A stretch of 64,000 nucleotides of DNA. Source: JAFAGO01 sp031987605 (GTDB lineage Bacteria > Bacteroidota > Bacteroidia > Flavobacteriales > Weeksellaceae). A program made the translations under genes and the position numbers. Positions within the stretch are counted from its first letter, which is position 1. Each line of letters starts with the position of its first letter. Positions 51,081 to 59,531 of the stretch are shown here, piece by piece. The notes beneath the pieces were generated by a model. The model was not told the DNA's origin. It worked only from the letters and a program-made list of their open reading frames with translations, and made no database searches. The stretch spans positions 11,378 to 75,377 of the forward strand of contig DALZZF010000013.1 of assembly GCA_031987605.1 (NCBI GenBank), written 5' to 3'.

Positions 51081-52139
51081 ATGAAAACCCTCTACCTCCC
51101 CAAATACACAGCAAAAGCCGCAAGTTCCCGAATGCGGAGTTTTCAGTATTTCCCATATCTGGAGAAAGCAGGTTTTCGGGTAGAGGCAAAACCCTTTTTT
51201 TCTGAAAAATACATCAACGATTTTTATGCAGGAAAGAAAAATATCCCGGAAATTCTTAAAGCGTATATCAAACGTTTCTTTGTATTGTTCAGTATTTTTG
51301 GATATGATAAAATTGTAATTGAAAAAGAACTCTTTCCTTATTTGCCTGCTTTCGCAGAGCGGTTTCTGCATCTTTTTGGGATTAAATATATTGTAGATTA
51401 TGATGATGCCATTTTTCATAATTACGACCAAAGTTCAAATCCGTATTTCAAATTATTTTTAAAGGACAAAATCGATAAAGTCATGCGGTTTTCGGGAATG
51501 GTGGTTGCTGGAAATTCATATTTAGCGGAAAGAGCCGAAAAAGCAGGAGCGAAAAATATTGAGATTATTCCAACGGTCATTGATTTGGAGCGTTATTTTC
51601 TAAAAACGGATTCTGTTGCAGAAAATAAAAAGTTTATCGTTGGTTGGATGGGCACCAAAACCACTTTTGAAAAGCATTTGCTTCCCTGTAAAAACTGGAT
51701 TCAGAAAATACAAGAGTTAGATCCCGATATAGAATTTCATATTGTGGGAATTCCGGAAGATCGGCGTTTTGGAGCCCATGTACAGTGGATTCCGTGGAAT
51801 GAAAAAACTGAAGTCGAAGAAATTCGGAAAATGGATGTTGGGATTATGCCTTTACAGGATTCCCTTTGGGAAAAGGGGAAATGTGCCTATAAATTGATTC
51901 AGTATGCGGCGTGTGGAGTACCCGGAATTGCATCGGATGTTGGGATGAACAGGGAAGTAACCATTCCAAATGAAACAGGGTTTTTGGCATATTCTGATGA
52001 AGAATGGATTGAGCGTATTCTGGAACTTAAAGAAAATGAGAATGAAAGAAAACGCCTTGGTGCAAATGCAAGAAAATTAGTGCAAGAAAAATATTGCATA
52101 CAAGTGACTTCAATGAAATGGATTAATCTTTTAAAATAA
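51081..52139 (+). CDS. Glycosyltransferase family 4-like
   Basis: The product has 352 residues. The start TLYLPKYTAKAASSRMRSFQYFPYLEKAG is a known opening of bacterial glycan transferases. DYDDAIFHNY (about residue 112) is in the acceptor half. The donor half includes FIVGWMGTKTTFEKHL (about 187) and VGIMPLQDSLWEKGKCAYKLIQYAACGVPGIAS, with the usual Glu. Its stop overlaps the next gene's first base. Sugars are unknown. Confidence 0.86.
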   Translation: MKTLYLPKYTAKAASSRMRSFQYFPYLEKAGFRVEAKPFFSEKYINDFYAGKKNIPEILKAYIKRFFVLFSIFGYDKIVIEKELFPYLPAFAERFLHLFGIKYIVDYDDAIFHNYDQSSNPYFKLFLKDKIDKVMRFSGMVVAGNSYLAERAEKAGAKNIEIIPTVIDLERYFLKTDSVAENKKFIVGWMGTKTTFEKHLLPCKNWIQKIQELDPDIEFHIVGIPEDRRFGAHVQWIPWNEKTEVEEIRKMDVGIMPLQDSLWEKGKCAYKLIQYAACGVPGIASDVGMNREVTIPNETGFLAYSDEEWIERILELKENENERKRLGANARKLVQEKYCIQVTSMKWINLLK

Positions 52140-53311
52140 TGCTTAGCGATTTTATATACATACCAGTATTTATTCTGCTGGCAATTCAGTTTCCTAAATT
52201 GTTGCTTGAGGAGCAGGAAATGACATATTATCCAATACTGAAAAAACTTGCTGTTTTCCATTTTATTTTAGGATTAGCTTATTTCTTTACTACCAATAAT
52301 GGGGGTGGGGATGCCTGGGGATATTGGAAAGTGGCGAAAAGTATGAGCTACTTTCAGTTTATACGGGATTTAAGTGGAGGGGAAGGGACAGAATTTATGC
52401 GTGCACTGAATTTTATTCCTGCAAATCTCATGGGAATGTCATTTCTTTCCAATACAATGTTTTACAGTATGTTAGGTTTTTTTGGAATTGTTTATTTTTT
52501 TTTAATTGCAGCTCGCACAATTCCTTATAACACCGTAATAAAAGGATATATTCTTTTCCCATTAATCTTTTTTCTGCCCAATCTCCATTTCTGGAGCAGC
52601 GGCGTGGGAAAAGATACCCTGTTATTTCTTTGTATCGGGATGTTTGTATATGGATTGATGAAGCCCTTTACCCGAATCCCGCTTTTGGCAATCAGCATAA
52701 TGCTTTCCCTTGCCATACGTCCGCATATTACCTTATTTCTGTTTGTCGGATTTGGGCTTGCCTATATTATGGGTGGCAAAATTTCTGCATTTCAGCGGTT
52801 TGCATTTTCGGCGATACTCATTGGTGTTGGATTTGCCATATTGCCTTCCGTCATGGAATTTGCAAAGATTGAAGAAGCATCCGCAGAAGGTTTTGATAAA
52901 TTCGCACAAGGCAAAGCTGATGTTTTAAGCCGGGCAAGCACTGGTTCGGCCATTGATATTTCTTCTTATCCGTTTCCTTTAAAAGTATTGACCTTTTGGT
53001 TTCGGCCGTTCTTTTTTGATGTCAGGAATCTGAATGGATTGATTGCTTCTCTTGAAAATTTTATATTGGTGTATCTGTTTGTGAAAATCCTATATAGAAA
53101 ACCGATTCGCGCCTTTATAGCAGCACCCTTTGTGATTAAAGGGCTTGTATTGTTTTTAGTGGTAGGAACTTTGGCTTTTTCACAATCATTAGGAAATGTG
53201 GGGATTATGATCCGCATGCGGAATATGTTTCTGCCCGGATTCCTCATTTATATATTATGGGTTTTTTCGTATGAGAAGGAAGTTGGCATCAGAAATAGAA
53301 AAGGGCAATGA
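52139..53311 (+). CDS. Multi-spanning membrane protein, candidate Wzy polymerase (first of a tandem pair)
   Basis: This 390-residue protein has about ten hydrophobic segments and periplasmic loops, the layout of Wzy/EpsG-like polymerases. It shares landmarks with the next membrane protein: LPNLHFWSSGVGKDTLLF against LFPDVHFWTSLIGKESPLF; IRPHITLFLFVGFGLA against VRPHVAAVIIFSFGIA; FWFRPFFF with ASLEN against FYFRPLPL with SIEN. A role as repeat-unit polymerase is inferred from topology and context. The HFWxSxxGK loop may be functional. The stop codon is followed by 122 bases without a gene. Confidence 0.72.
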   Translation: MLSDFIYIPVFILLAIQFPKLLLEEQEMTYYPILKKLAVFHFILGLAYFFTTNNGGGDAWGYWKVAKSMSYFQFIRDLSGGEGTEFMRALNFIPANLMGMSFLSNTMFYSMLGFFGIVYFFLIAARTIPYNTVIKGYILFPLIFFLPNLHFWSSGVGKDTLLFLCIGMFVYGLMKPFTRIPLLAISIMLSLAIRPHITLFLFVGFGLAYIMGGKISAFQRFAFSAILIGVGFAILPSVMEFAKIEEASAEGFDKFAQGKADVLSRASTGSAIDISSYPFPLKVLTFWFRPFFFDVRNLNGLIASLENFILVYLFVKILYRKPIRAFIAAPFVIKGLVLFLVVGTLAFSQSLGNVGIMIRMRNMFLPGFLIYILWVFSYEKEVGIRNRKGQ

Positions 53312-53433
53312 GAAATGAGAAAATTTAAGAGACAGGATTACGGTAAATTGAAAATTGATTTTTCCTCCCTTCAGGGTTGATAATAAAAATCCCGACTTTT
53401 GGTTGGAAATAGGAATTATCGTTAAAAATAATA

Positions 53434-54501
53434 ATGAAGCACACCAGTAGATATTTTCCCTATATTTTGATGGGGTATCACCTGCTTTTTTCCGTGATAG
53501 GCTGGAAGTATATCATGCTGAATAACGGGGATGCGGTACGGTATTGGTTTGTAGGACAGGATTTGTCCGGAGTTTCCTGGAGTTCTTTCTTCCAACCCGG
53601 GACAGATATAATCAAGATTTTCACTTTTCCGTTGGTGAAATACTTTCATCTGCCTTTTTATATTGGATTCCTGATTTTTAGTGCGATAAGTGCCATAGGT
53701 TTCTATCGGTTGTGGAAATTATTGATGAAAATTTCCGGCATTTCTATGCCTGCACAGATGTTTTCTTTTGTCTTGTTACTTTTTCCGGATGTGCATTTCT
53801 GGACTTCTCTAATAGGGAAGGAATCCCCGTTGTTTGTGGCAATTGTGATTGCGGTAGCAGAATTGTATCAAAAGAAAATCCTGTCCCGAAGGTTGTGGCT
53901 GAGCATTCTTTTTGTGGCGTTGGTGAGGCCGCATGTTGCAGCGGTAATTATTTTTAGTTTTGGAATCGCTGTTTTACTAGACAAAAAAATTATATTGAAA
54001 ATTAAAGGGATAGTACTGTTTTTATCCATTATCGGTGGATATTTGCTGTATCAATTGCTTTTTATTGTTACCAAAACGAAAGTGAGTCTCACTGAAAGAA
54101 TACAGTTCCTGTATCATCTTCATATTACCAAACTAAGAGAAAAGGAAGCCCATGTTCCCTTGGATGAGTATTCTTTGCCATATAAATTATTCACTTTCTA
54201 TTTTCGGCCACTTCCCTTGGAAAAGGAAGGATGGTTTTATGGAATCTGGAGTATTGAGAATGCCATACAATTATTCATTTTTTGTGTTTTAATTTATGTA
54301 ACGGTTCGAAATTTTCAGAAAATACGGTGTACTTTTGTAATGGTATTTTCGATTGTTTTTATTTTTGCCTTTGCCTTGATGTATGTATATGCCTACGCAA
54401 ACTGGGGGCTTATTTCGCGAACCAAAATTTTAGCACTGCCCATGTTGGCTGTTTTCATGGTGGAAATATTGAAAACAGTGACAATCAAAACAAAGACTTG
54501 A
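53434..54501 (+). CDS. Multi-spanning membrane protein, candidate Wzy polymerase (second of a tandem pair)
   Basis: This 355-residue protein has about ten hydrophobic segments and opens RYFPYILMGYHLLFSVIGWKY. It has the same landmark motifs as the preceding gene: VHFWTSLIGKESP (about residue 125), LVRPHVAAVI (about 168), FYFRPLPLEKEG with WSIENAIQ (about 250), and a WGLISRTKILALP end. The two products have diverged strongly, so this is not a recent duplication. One may be the polymerase and the other a partner or a second polymerase; this is inference. It ends 1 base before the following transferase gene. Confidence 0.7.
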   Translation: MKHTSRYFPYILMGYHLLFSVIGWKYIMLNNGDAVRYWFVGQDLSGVSWSSFFQPGTDIIKIFTFPLVKYFHLPFYIGFLIFSAISAIGFYRLWKLLMKISGISMPAQMFSFVLLLFPDVHFWTSLIGKESPLFVAIVIAVAELYQKKILSRRLWLSILFVALVRPHVAAVIIFSFGIAVLLDKKIILKIKGIVLFLSIIGGYLLYQLLFIVTKTKVSLTERIQFLYHLHITKLREKEAHVPLDEYSLPYKLFTFYFRPLPLEKEGWFYGIWSIENAIQLFIFCVLIYVTVRNFQKIRCTFVMVFSIVFIFAFALMYVYAYANWGLISRTKILALPMLAVFMVEILKTVTIKTKT

Positions 54502-54502
54502 T

Positions 54503-55663
54503 ATGAAAAAAAAGCTCATCCGCATCACGACAGTTCCTTTATCTCTGGATAAACTTCTGGGAAAGCAGCTAAGCTTTATGAATCAGCACTTTGAGGTAAC
54601 CGCTGTTGCGGCGGATGAACCGTATCTGAAACGGGTTGCTGAAAAGTATGGCGTAAAACAGTATCATGTGGAAATGACCAGAACCATAGCACCAGTTGCC
54701 GATTTAAAAGCCGTTTGGAAACTCTACCGCTTTTTGAAAAAGGAAAAACCGGCAATCGTCCATTCCCATACCCCAAAAGCAGGAATTGTAGGAATGATGG
54801 CGGCATATTTCGCAGGTATTCCGGTACGGATGCATACGGTTGCCGGCTTACCCTTAATGGAAGCGCACGGATTGAAAAGGAAACTCCTCAATATTGTTGA
54901 AACCTTCACCTACCTTTTTGCAACAAAGGTCTACCCCAATTCAAAAGGACTCTATGATTTCATACTTCGGGAAAAATTTTGTTCGGGAAAGAAACTAAAG
55001 GTCATTGGTAACGGTTCTTCCAACGGAATCGATACTGCACATTTCTGTCCGTCTCAGATTTCAGAAGAACAAAAAATTCAGTTAAAAAAGGAATTGGCTA
55101 TTCGTGAAAACGATTTCGTCTTCATATTTGTCGGTCGCCTCGTCGGCGATAAAGGCATCAACGAACTCATAACCGCATTTCGCTCCCTTCTCCTTTGGAG
55201 TGAGGTTGGGAATGAGACCAAACTTCTTTTAGTCGGTCCCTTAGAATCCGAGTTAGATCCTCTGCATCCTGACACATTAAAAGAAATCGAAACCAATCCC
55301 AATATTATTTCGGTGGGTTACCAGCATGATGTTCGCCCTTATTTTGCCATCAGTGATTGTTTGGTATTCCCTAGTTATCGAGAAGGATTTCCCAATGTCG
55401 TCATGCAGGCTGGAGCTATGGGATTGCCGAGCATTGTCACCGATATTAATGGTTGCAATGAAATTATTGAAAATAATATAAACGGCATTCTTATTCAACC
55501 GAAAAATACAGAAAGCATTCTTCATGCAATGGAACAAATTCTGAGTAATGCAGATTTGCAGTTTTCATTACAGAAAAACGCCCGCATATCCATTGTGAGC
55601 CGATTTGAGCAGCATACACTGTGGCAATCTCTTTTGGATGAATACAGTGGTTTGAATAGTTGA
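54503..55663 (+). CDS. Glycosyltransferase family 4, last gene of the locus
   Basis: The 386 residues show the N-terminal GT-B half with IVHSHTPKAGIVGMMAAYFAG (about 92), the usual opening of capsule-type GT4 enzymes. The donor half has FIFVGRLVGDKGINELITAF (about 208), LLLVGPLESELDPLHP, and the E-x7-E region SYREGFPNVVMQAGAMGLPSIVT. The stretch ITAFRSLLLWSEVGNETKLLL seems a few residues longer than I expect for the family, and its DNA (CTCCCTTCTCCTTTGGAG) looks like a common dispersed intergenic repeat. The sugar is unknown. In related loci a phosphoglycosyl transferase gene often follows this type, but not here. Confidence 0.87.
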   Translation: MKKKLIRITTVPLSLDKLLGKQLSFMNQHFEVTAVAADEPYLKRVAEKYGVKQYHVEMTRTIAPVADLKAVWKLYRFLKKEKPAIVHSHTPKAGIVGMMAAYFAGIPVRMHTVAGLPLMEAHGLKRKLLNIVETFTYLFATKVYPNSKGLYDFILREKFCSGKKLKVIGNGSSNGIDTAHFCPSQISEEQKIQLKKELAIRENDFVFIFVGRLVGDKGINELITAFRSLLLWSEVGNETKLLLVGPLESELDPLHPDTLKEIETNPNIISVGYQHDVRPYFAISDCLVFPSYREGFPNVVMQAGAMGLPSIVTDINGCNEIIENNINGILIQPKNTESILHAMEQILSNADLQFSLQKNARISIVSRFEQHTLWQSLLDEYSGLNS

Positions 55664-55680
55664 ACATGGAATGGCTATAT

Positions 55681-55875
55681 GTTTGAGTGTTTGAATTTTT
55701 TTATGTCACCAACAAAAGAATGATAATCATCCCGGAGGAATGAAATCTTAAAAAAATATGAAAATTCCTATAAACACAACGTTTGTCAATTCACAGAAAT
55801 CTAAATTCTCTTGTTGGGGAACATATAGAAAAACAAAAATCTTTGCGGACTTTGAGAGGAACGAAGTAATCAACT
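55681..55875. repeat. Group of dispersed repeats after the polysaccharide locus
   Basis: The 401-base spacer contains a TTTGA pair (55685), CCCGGAGGAATG (about 55733), a TTTGTCAATTCACAG copy of the TTTGTCATTTCG repeat (55780-55810), and a diverged CTTTGCGGAC...AGGAACGAAGTAATC element (55841-55870). TTTATCAAAGGCTCTAAAG follows at about 55957. A 96-codon frame running through all of these is judged not to be a gene. Confidence 0.6.
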
Positions 55876-56031
55876 TCCTATTTTTGATTCAGCCCGCTAA
55901 ATCAGCAAACATGAAGCAGAAAATCCATCTTAAAATCCCTATATTTTTACCAATAAATTTATCAAAGGCTCTAAAGAAAAACATTAAAAGAACCTTTATT
56001 TCTTCAATTCCGATAATTCTTGAATTTTTTG

Positions 56032-56039
56032 TAATTTTG
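56032..56039 (+). promoter_or_regulatory. -7 box of mtaB
   Basis: TAATTTTG matches TAnnTTTG, 26 bases before the TTG start at 56065. No -33 TTG was seen at the expected distance. Confidence 0.4.
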
Positions 56040-56064
56040 CCCTCTTAAAAAAAATCAGAAAATC

Positions 56065-57399
56065 TTGATTAAAACTGCTGCATATCACACTCTTGGCTGT
56101 AAATTGAATTTCGCAGAAACCTCCACAATTGCCCGACAATTAACGGATTCAGGCTATCAGAAAGTGAGTTTTGATGAAAAAGCAAATGTATATGTAATCA
56201 ATACCTGCAGCGTTACCGAAAATGCCGACCGGGAATGTAAACAGCATGTGAAACGAGCCATGAAAGCCAATCCTGAAGGTTTGGTAGTTGTTGTTGGTTG
56301 TTATGCTCAATTGAAACCTGAAGAAATTTCGGAGATTGAAGGCGTAGATTTAGTTTTGGGTGCAAAAGAAAAATTCAATATTCTGAGTTATCTGGAAGAT
56401 CTTGAAAAACAATCAACCGGGATTGTGCATTCCTGCGAAATCGAACAGGCTGATTTTTTTATCGGAAGTTATTCCATCGGCGACAGAACGCGCGCTTTCC
56501 TGAAAGTTCAGGATGGTTGCGATTACAAATGTACCTATTGCACAATTCCTTTGGCAAGAGGAATTTCACGAAGCGATACGATTGAAAATGTTCTGAAAAA
56601 TGCAAAAGAAATTTCGGAAAAAAATATCAAAGAAATTGTGCTTACCGGTGTAAACATCGGGGATTACGGAAAAGGTGAATTTGGAAATAAAAAGCATGAA
56701 CATACATTTTTGGATCTGATAAAAGAACTGGATCAGGTGGAAGGAATCGAAAGAATCCGCATTTCCTCCATTGAACCCAATCTTCTGAAAGATGAAAGCA
56801 TTGATCTGGTTTCCAAATCCCGAAGTTTTGTGCCGCATTTTCATATTCCTTTGCAAAGCGGATGCGATGATTTGCTGAAAAAAATGAAACGCCGCTATTT
56901 AACCCGATTGTATTCCGACAGAATTTCAAAAATCCGCGAAGTTATGCCTAATGCCGCAATTGGTGTAGATGTAATTGTGGGATTTCCGGGCGAAACCGAA
57001 GAAAAATTTCTTGAAACTTATAATTATCTGAATTCCCTTCCGATTTCTTATTTGCATGTTTTCACCTATTCCGAAAGGGAAAATACCGAAGCCGTAAATA
57101 TGGAAGGCATTGTTCCGGTTGCAGAGCGCAAAAAACGGAATAAAATGTTGCGCATTCTTTCCGAGAAAAAGAAACATTCTTTCTACGAAACCCAGTTGGG
57201 AAAAACGTTGCCTGTACTTTGGGAACACGAAAACAAACATGGAATGATGTTCGGTTTTACCGAAAATTATGTGCGAGTGCAAAAACCTTTCGATGCTCAT
57301 TCGGTAAACGAAATTGAATGGGTAAAACTCCAGAAAATTGAAGGCGATGGAAATGTTTCCGTAATGCCGGCTTTTGAAAATTTTCTTGCTAAAATTTAG
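56065..57399 (+). CDS. mtaB: tRNA t6A37 methylthiotransferase MtaB
   Basis: This radical-SAM enzyme converts t6A at position 37 of certain tRNAs to its 2-methylthio form. The 444 residues hold an N-terminal UPF0004 domain with three cluster cysteines (LGCKLNFAE, INTCSVTE, VGCYAQLKP), a radical-SAM core with CDYKCTYCTIPLARG (about 152), and a C-terminal TRAM-like end. The order of the motifs and ISSIEPNLL fit MtaB better than MiaB or RimO. The start is a TTG at 56065; no ATG lies upstream of the conserved HTLGCKLN, and a -7 box sits just upstream. Confidence 0.93.
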   Translation: MIKTAAYHTLGCKLNFAETSTIARQLTDSGYQKVSFDEKANVYVINTCSVTENADRECKQHVKRAMKANPEGLVVVVGCYAQLKPEEISEIEGVDLVLGAKEKFNILSYLEDLEKQSTGIVHSCEIEQADFFIGSYSIGDRTRAFLKVQDGCDYKCTYCTIPLARGISRSDTIENVLKNAKEISEKNIKEIVLTGVNIGDYGKGEFGNKKHEHTFLDLIKELDQVEGIERIRISSIEPNLLKDESIDLVSKSRSFVPHFHIPLQSGCDDLLKKMKRRYLTRLYSDRISKIREVMPNAAIGVDVIVGFPGETEEKFLETYNYLNSLPISYLHVFTYSERENTEAVNMEGIVPVAERKKRNKMLRILSEKKKHSFYETQLGKTLPVLWEHENKHGMMFGFTENYVRVQKPFDAHSVNEIEWVKLQKIEGDGNVSVMPAFENFLAKI

Positions 57400-57521
57400 A
57401 GCCTAAACAGCCAGAGATTCTGTTTAGGAAAAGAGGCTTATACAAATAGAATGGGCTAATTGATAATGTATTTTTTTGGAAGATTCTGTTTAATCAATCC
57501 TTTACCGGAACTTATTAATTA

Positions 57522-57780
57522 ACCTCAATTCGGGATAAGCTTTTTGAAACGCAAAGTCAAACAAAAAAATAATGATTTGATTCTTAGTGTTTTAAGGTAT
57601 ACAAAGCCGTAAAACTTATTGAAATAATACAAGTTTTGTATTTCTTTTATAAACGAAGTGGCTTTTGTATTTCTTAAAAACATTTTAGAAATGAAAAAAA
57701 TCTTTGTCTTTCATTGCGATAAAATTATTATTTGATTAAAAATCAATGTAATAGCGTGTTTTCTTATCCCGAACTCAGGT
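57522..57780. mobile_element. 259-base MITE-like element with terminal inverted repeats
   Basis: ACCTCAATTCGGGATAAG (57522-57539) is mirrored at the other end by CTTATCCCGAACTCAGGT (57763-57780), with two mismatches over 18 bases. TAATTA flanks both ends and could be a target duplication; being palindromic, it may instead be part of the repeats (25 bases in all). The interior is AT-rich (65-75% by eye) and has no reading frame of note. It is too small for a transposase, so it would be moved by an enzyme encoded elsewhere. The rest of the 414-base spacer 57400-57813 shows nothing. Confidence 0.65.
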
Positions 57781-57813
57781 TAATTAAGAAATATCAGCAG
57801 GAAATTCTATACT

Positions 57814-58623
57814 TTAAAGCGTTAGATGTTCTGCATGAATTGATTTTCCGAAGAATATTTTAGCATTGTTCTCAAAATTTTCCACATTATCGGTCGTGTA
57901 AAATAAAGAAGTTCCGCTTTTTGAGCATGAACTTTCAATTTCCGGATGCCTTTTCAGATAATCCGCCAGCTTTTCAGCAACCAGTTTTCCCTGTGTAAGC
58001 AAGGTAATATTTTTGGGCGTATATTTTTCAATAACGGGCAAAAGCAATGGATAATGAGTGCATGCCAGAACAATTGTATCGATATCTTTATCCTGAGACA
58101 ACAACTGCTCAATATCTTTTTTAATAATGATCTGGGCCGCTTCACTATTGATTTCGTTATTTTCCACGAGCGGTACCCAAAGAGGACATGCTTGCTGAAA
58201 CACTTTTATTTCCGGAAAAAATTTATTTATTTCTATTTTATAGGAATCAGACAAAACCGTGCCTTCTGTTGCCAGAATTCCAACTTTACCATTTTTTGTG
58301 TATTCATTAATGGATTCTGTTGTAGGGCGGATTACTCCGAGCACTTTTTTATTTTTGGGAAGATCATTTTCCTGAATACTCCGCAATGCCTTTGCTGAAG
58401 CGGTATTACACGCAAGAATTACCAGATTGCAATTGAATTCAAACAGTTTTGAAACGCAATTTTTTGTGTATTCATAAATGGTTTCAAAAGATCGGATTCC
58501 ATAAGGACAGCGGGCGTTATCTCCCAAATAAATAAAATCATATTGTGGGAATTTCTTCTGTATTTCCTTAAAAACGGTTAAACCACCGTAACCGGAATCA
58601 AAAATACCAATCGGTCCTTTCAT
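57814..58623 (-). CDS. murI: Glutamate racemase
   Basis: MurI makes D-glutamate for peptidoglycan in the cytosol. The 269 residues begin GPIGIFDSGYGGLTV with the catalytic-site Asp-Ser, then YLGDNARCPYG. The two catalytic cysteines are in LVILACNTASAKALR (about residue 75) and VLACTHYPLLLP (about 187). The length is normal. It is followed on the minus strand by a repeat-containing region and appears to be a single gene. Confidence 0.96.
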   Translation of the reverse strand: MKGPIGIFDSGYGGLTVFKEIQKKFPQYDFIYLGDNARCPYGIRSFETIYEYTKNCVSKLFEFNCNLVILACNTASAKALRSIQENDLPKNKKVLGVIRPTTESINEYTKNGKVGILATEGTVLSDSYKIEINKFFPEIKVFQQACPLWVPLVENNEINSEAAQIIIKKDIEQLLSQDKDIDTIVLACTHYPLLLPVIEKYTPKNITLLTQGKLVAEKLADYLKRHPEIESSCSKSGTSLFYTTDNVENFENNAKIFFGKSIHAEHLTL

Positions 58624-58718
58624 ATATGTATTAAGAATTTGTAGGCATTAAAAAATTTATAGCGGTCAACATGATAATTTCATCTTTTAAAGAAATTGAA
58701 AAACACTTTCAACACGAC

Positions 58719-58775
58719 GTTTGTCATTTCGCAGAAATCTAAATTCTCTTTTGAGATGCTTATGGCATGACAAAA
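58719..58775. repeat. TTTGTCATTTCG repeat with inverted ends
   Basis: GTTTGTCATTTCGCAG and the following AAATCTAAATTCTC match copies at 55780-55810 and, on the other strand, 27359-27385. The ends TTTGTCAT and ATGACAAA (58767-58774) are inverted, so the unit could fold as a long hairpin. It lies between the murI and DUF1684 genes, with no gene seen. Confidence 0.65.
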
Positions 58776-58865
58776 ATGGCGCATATTTTTTTATCTAATT
58801 GAAAATAGGGTATCCAAATCAAACTATGAAGTTATAGAAGAACTTCAAAAATTTTGTTCATCCCG

Positions 58866-59477
58866 TTATTTTGATTTTAAAGCCTTCACACCTGCAGGAA
58901 TTCTGATCGGCAACGAATTTTCTTGCGGAACAATCGGGCAACTGTAACCGTATGCGGTATATGCACAATACGGCTGATACGACTGGTTGAAATCAATAAT
59001 GATTTCATTTCCTTCCGGAATTTCCAAATCCAGATATTTTCCGCCTCCATACGTTTCTTCGCCGTTTGTAGCATCATGAAAAGGCAAAAAAAGATGGTTG
59101 CGGTACTCTTCCTGTTGAATGAGTTTTAGATTCTGGTACACCGTTAAAACATACGGCTTTCCGTCAATGGTAAAATGCGCTTTTCCGTATTCCCTATATT
59201 CACGGGTTTGTCCGGAAGATGTTGGAATATCGAACGGTTGCGGATTTTCGGTTTTAATGAGTTGGGCTTTTACGCGGTATTTCAAATTGATGGGGAAAAA
59301 CGGATGGGCTTTGAATTTGGTGAAATCCTCGCCACGCAAAGGTGATTTTTCCTTATCAAGATACAATTCATTCAGTTCCTTTTGGAACTTATGGATTTCG
59401 GCGGTTTCTTCTTTTTTCGATTGCGAAAAAATACAGGTAAATGAAAGAAAAAAAAGAAGTAGTAGGCTGCTTTTCAT
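58866..59477 (-). CDS. DUF1684 family secreted protein
   Basis: This 203-residue protein has a signal peptide (residues 1-19, ending CIFSQ). The DUF1684 features are visible: LRGEDFTKFKAHPFFPINLKYRV, then AHFTIDGKPYVLTVYQN, LFLPFHDATNGEETYGGGKYLDLEIP and FNQSYQPYCAYTAYGYSCPIVPQEN. The cluster of conserved residues in the last two segments (FHDATNGEETYGGGRY; NPYCAYN) suggests a metal or substrate site, but the function is unknown. It belongs to a run of minus-strand genes from 62823 to 57814. The signal peptide has a Cys, but it precedes the cleavage site, so lipidation is uncertain. Confidence 0.87.
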   Translation of the reverse strand: MKSSLLLLFFLSFTCIFSQSKKEETAEIHKFQKELNELYLDKEKSPLRGEDFTKFKAHPFFPINLKYRVKAQLIKTENPQPFDIPTSSGQTREYREYGKAHFTIDGKPYVLTVYQNLKLIQQEEYRNHLFLPFHDATNGEETYGGGKYLDLEIPEGNEIIIDFNQSYQPYCAYTAYGYSCPIVPQENSLPIRIPAGVKALKSK

Positions 59478-59531
59478 CTGTAAATTCTATTTAATATGAA
59501 TGTTTACCATTTTCATGTTCATCGCTGATTG

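Noticed and set aside
55758..56048. 96-codon plus-strand frame after the polysaccharide locus
   Set aside because: It crosses three separate dispersed repeat copies (about 55780, 55841, 55957), so the reading frame is accidental.
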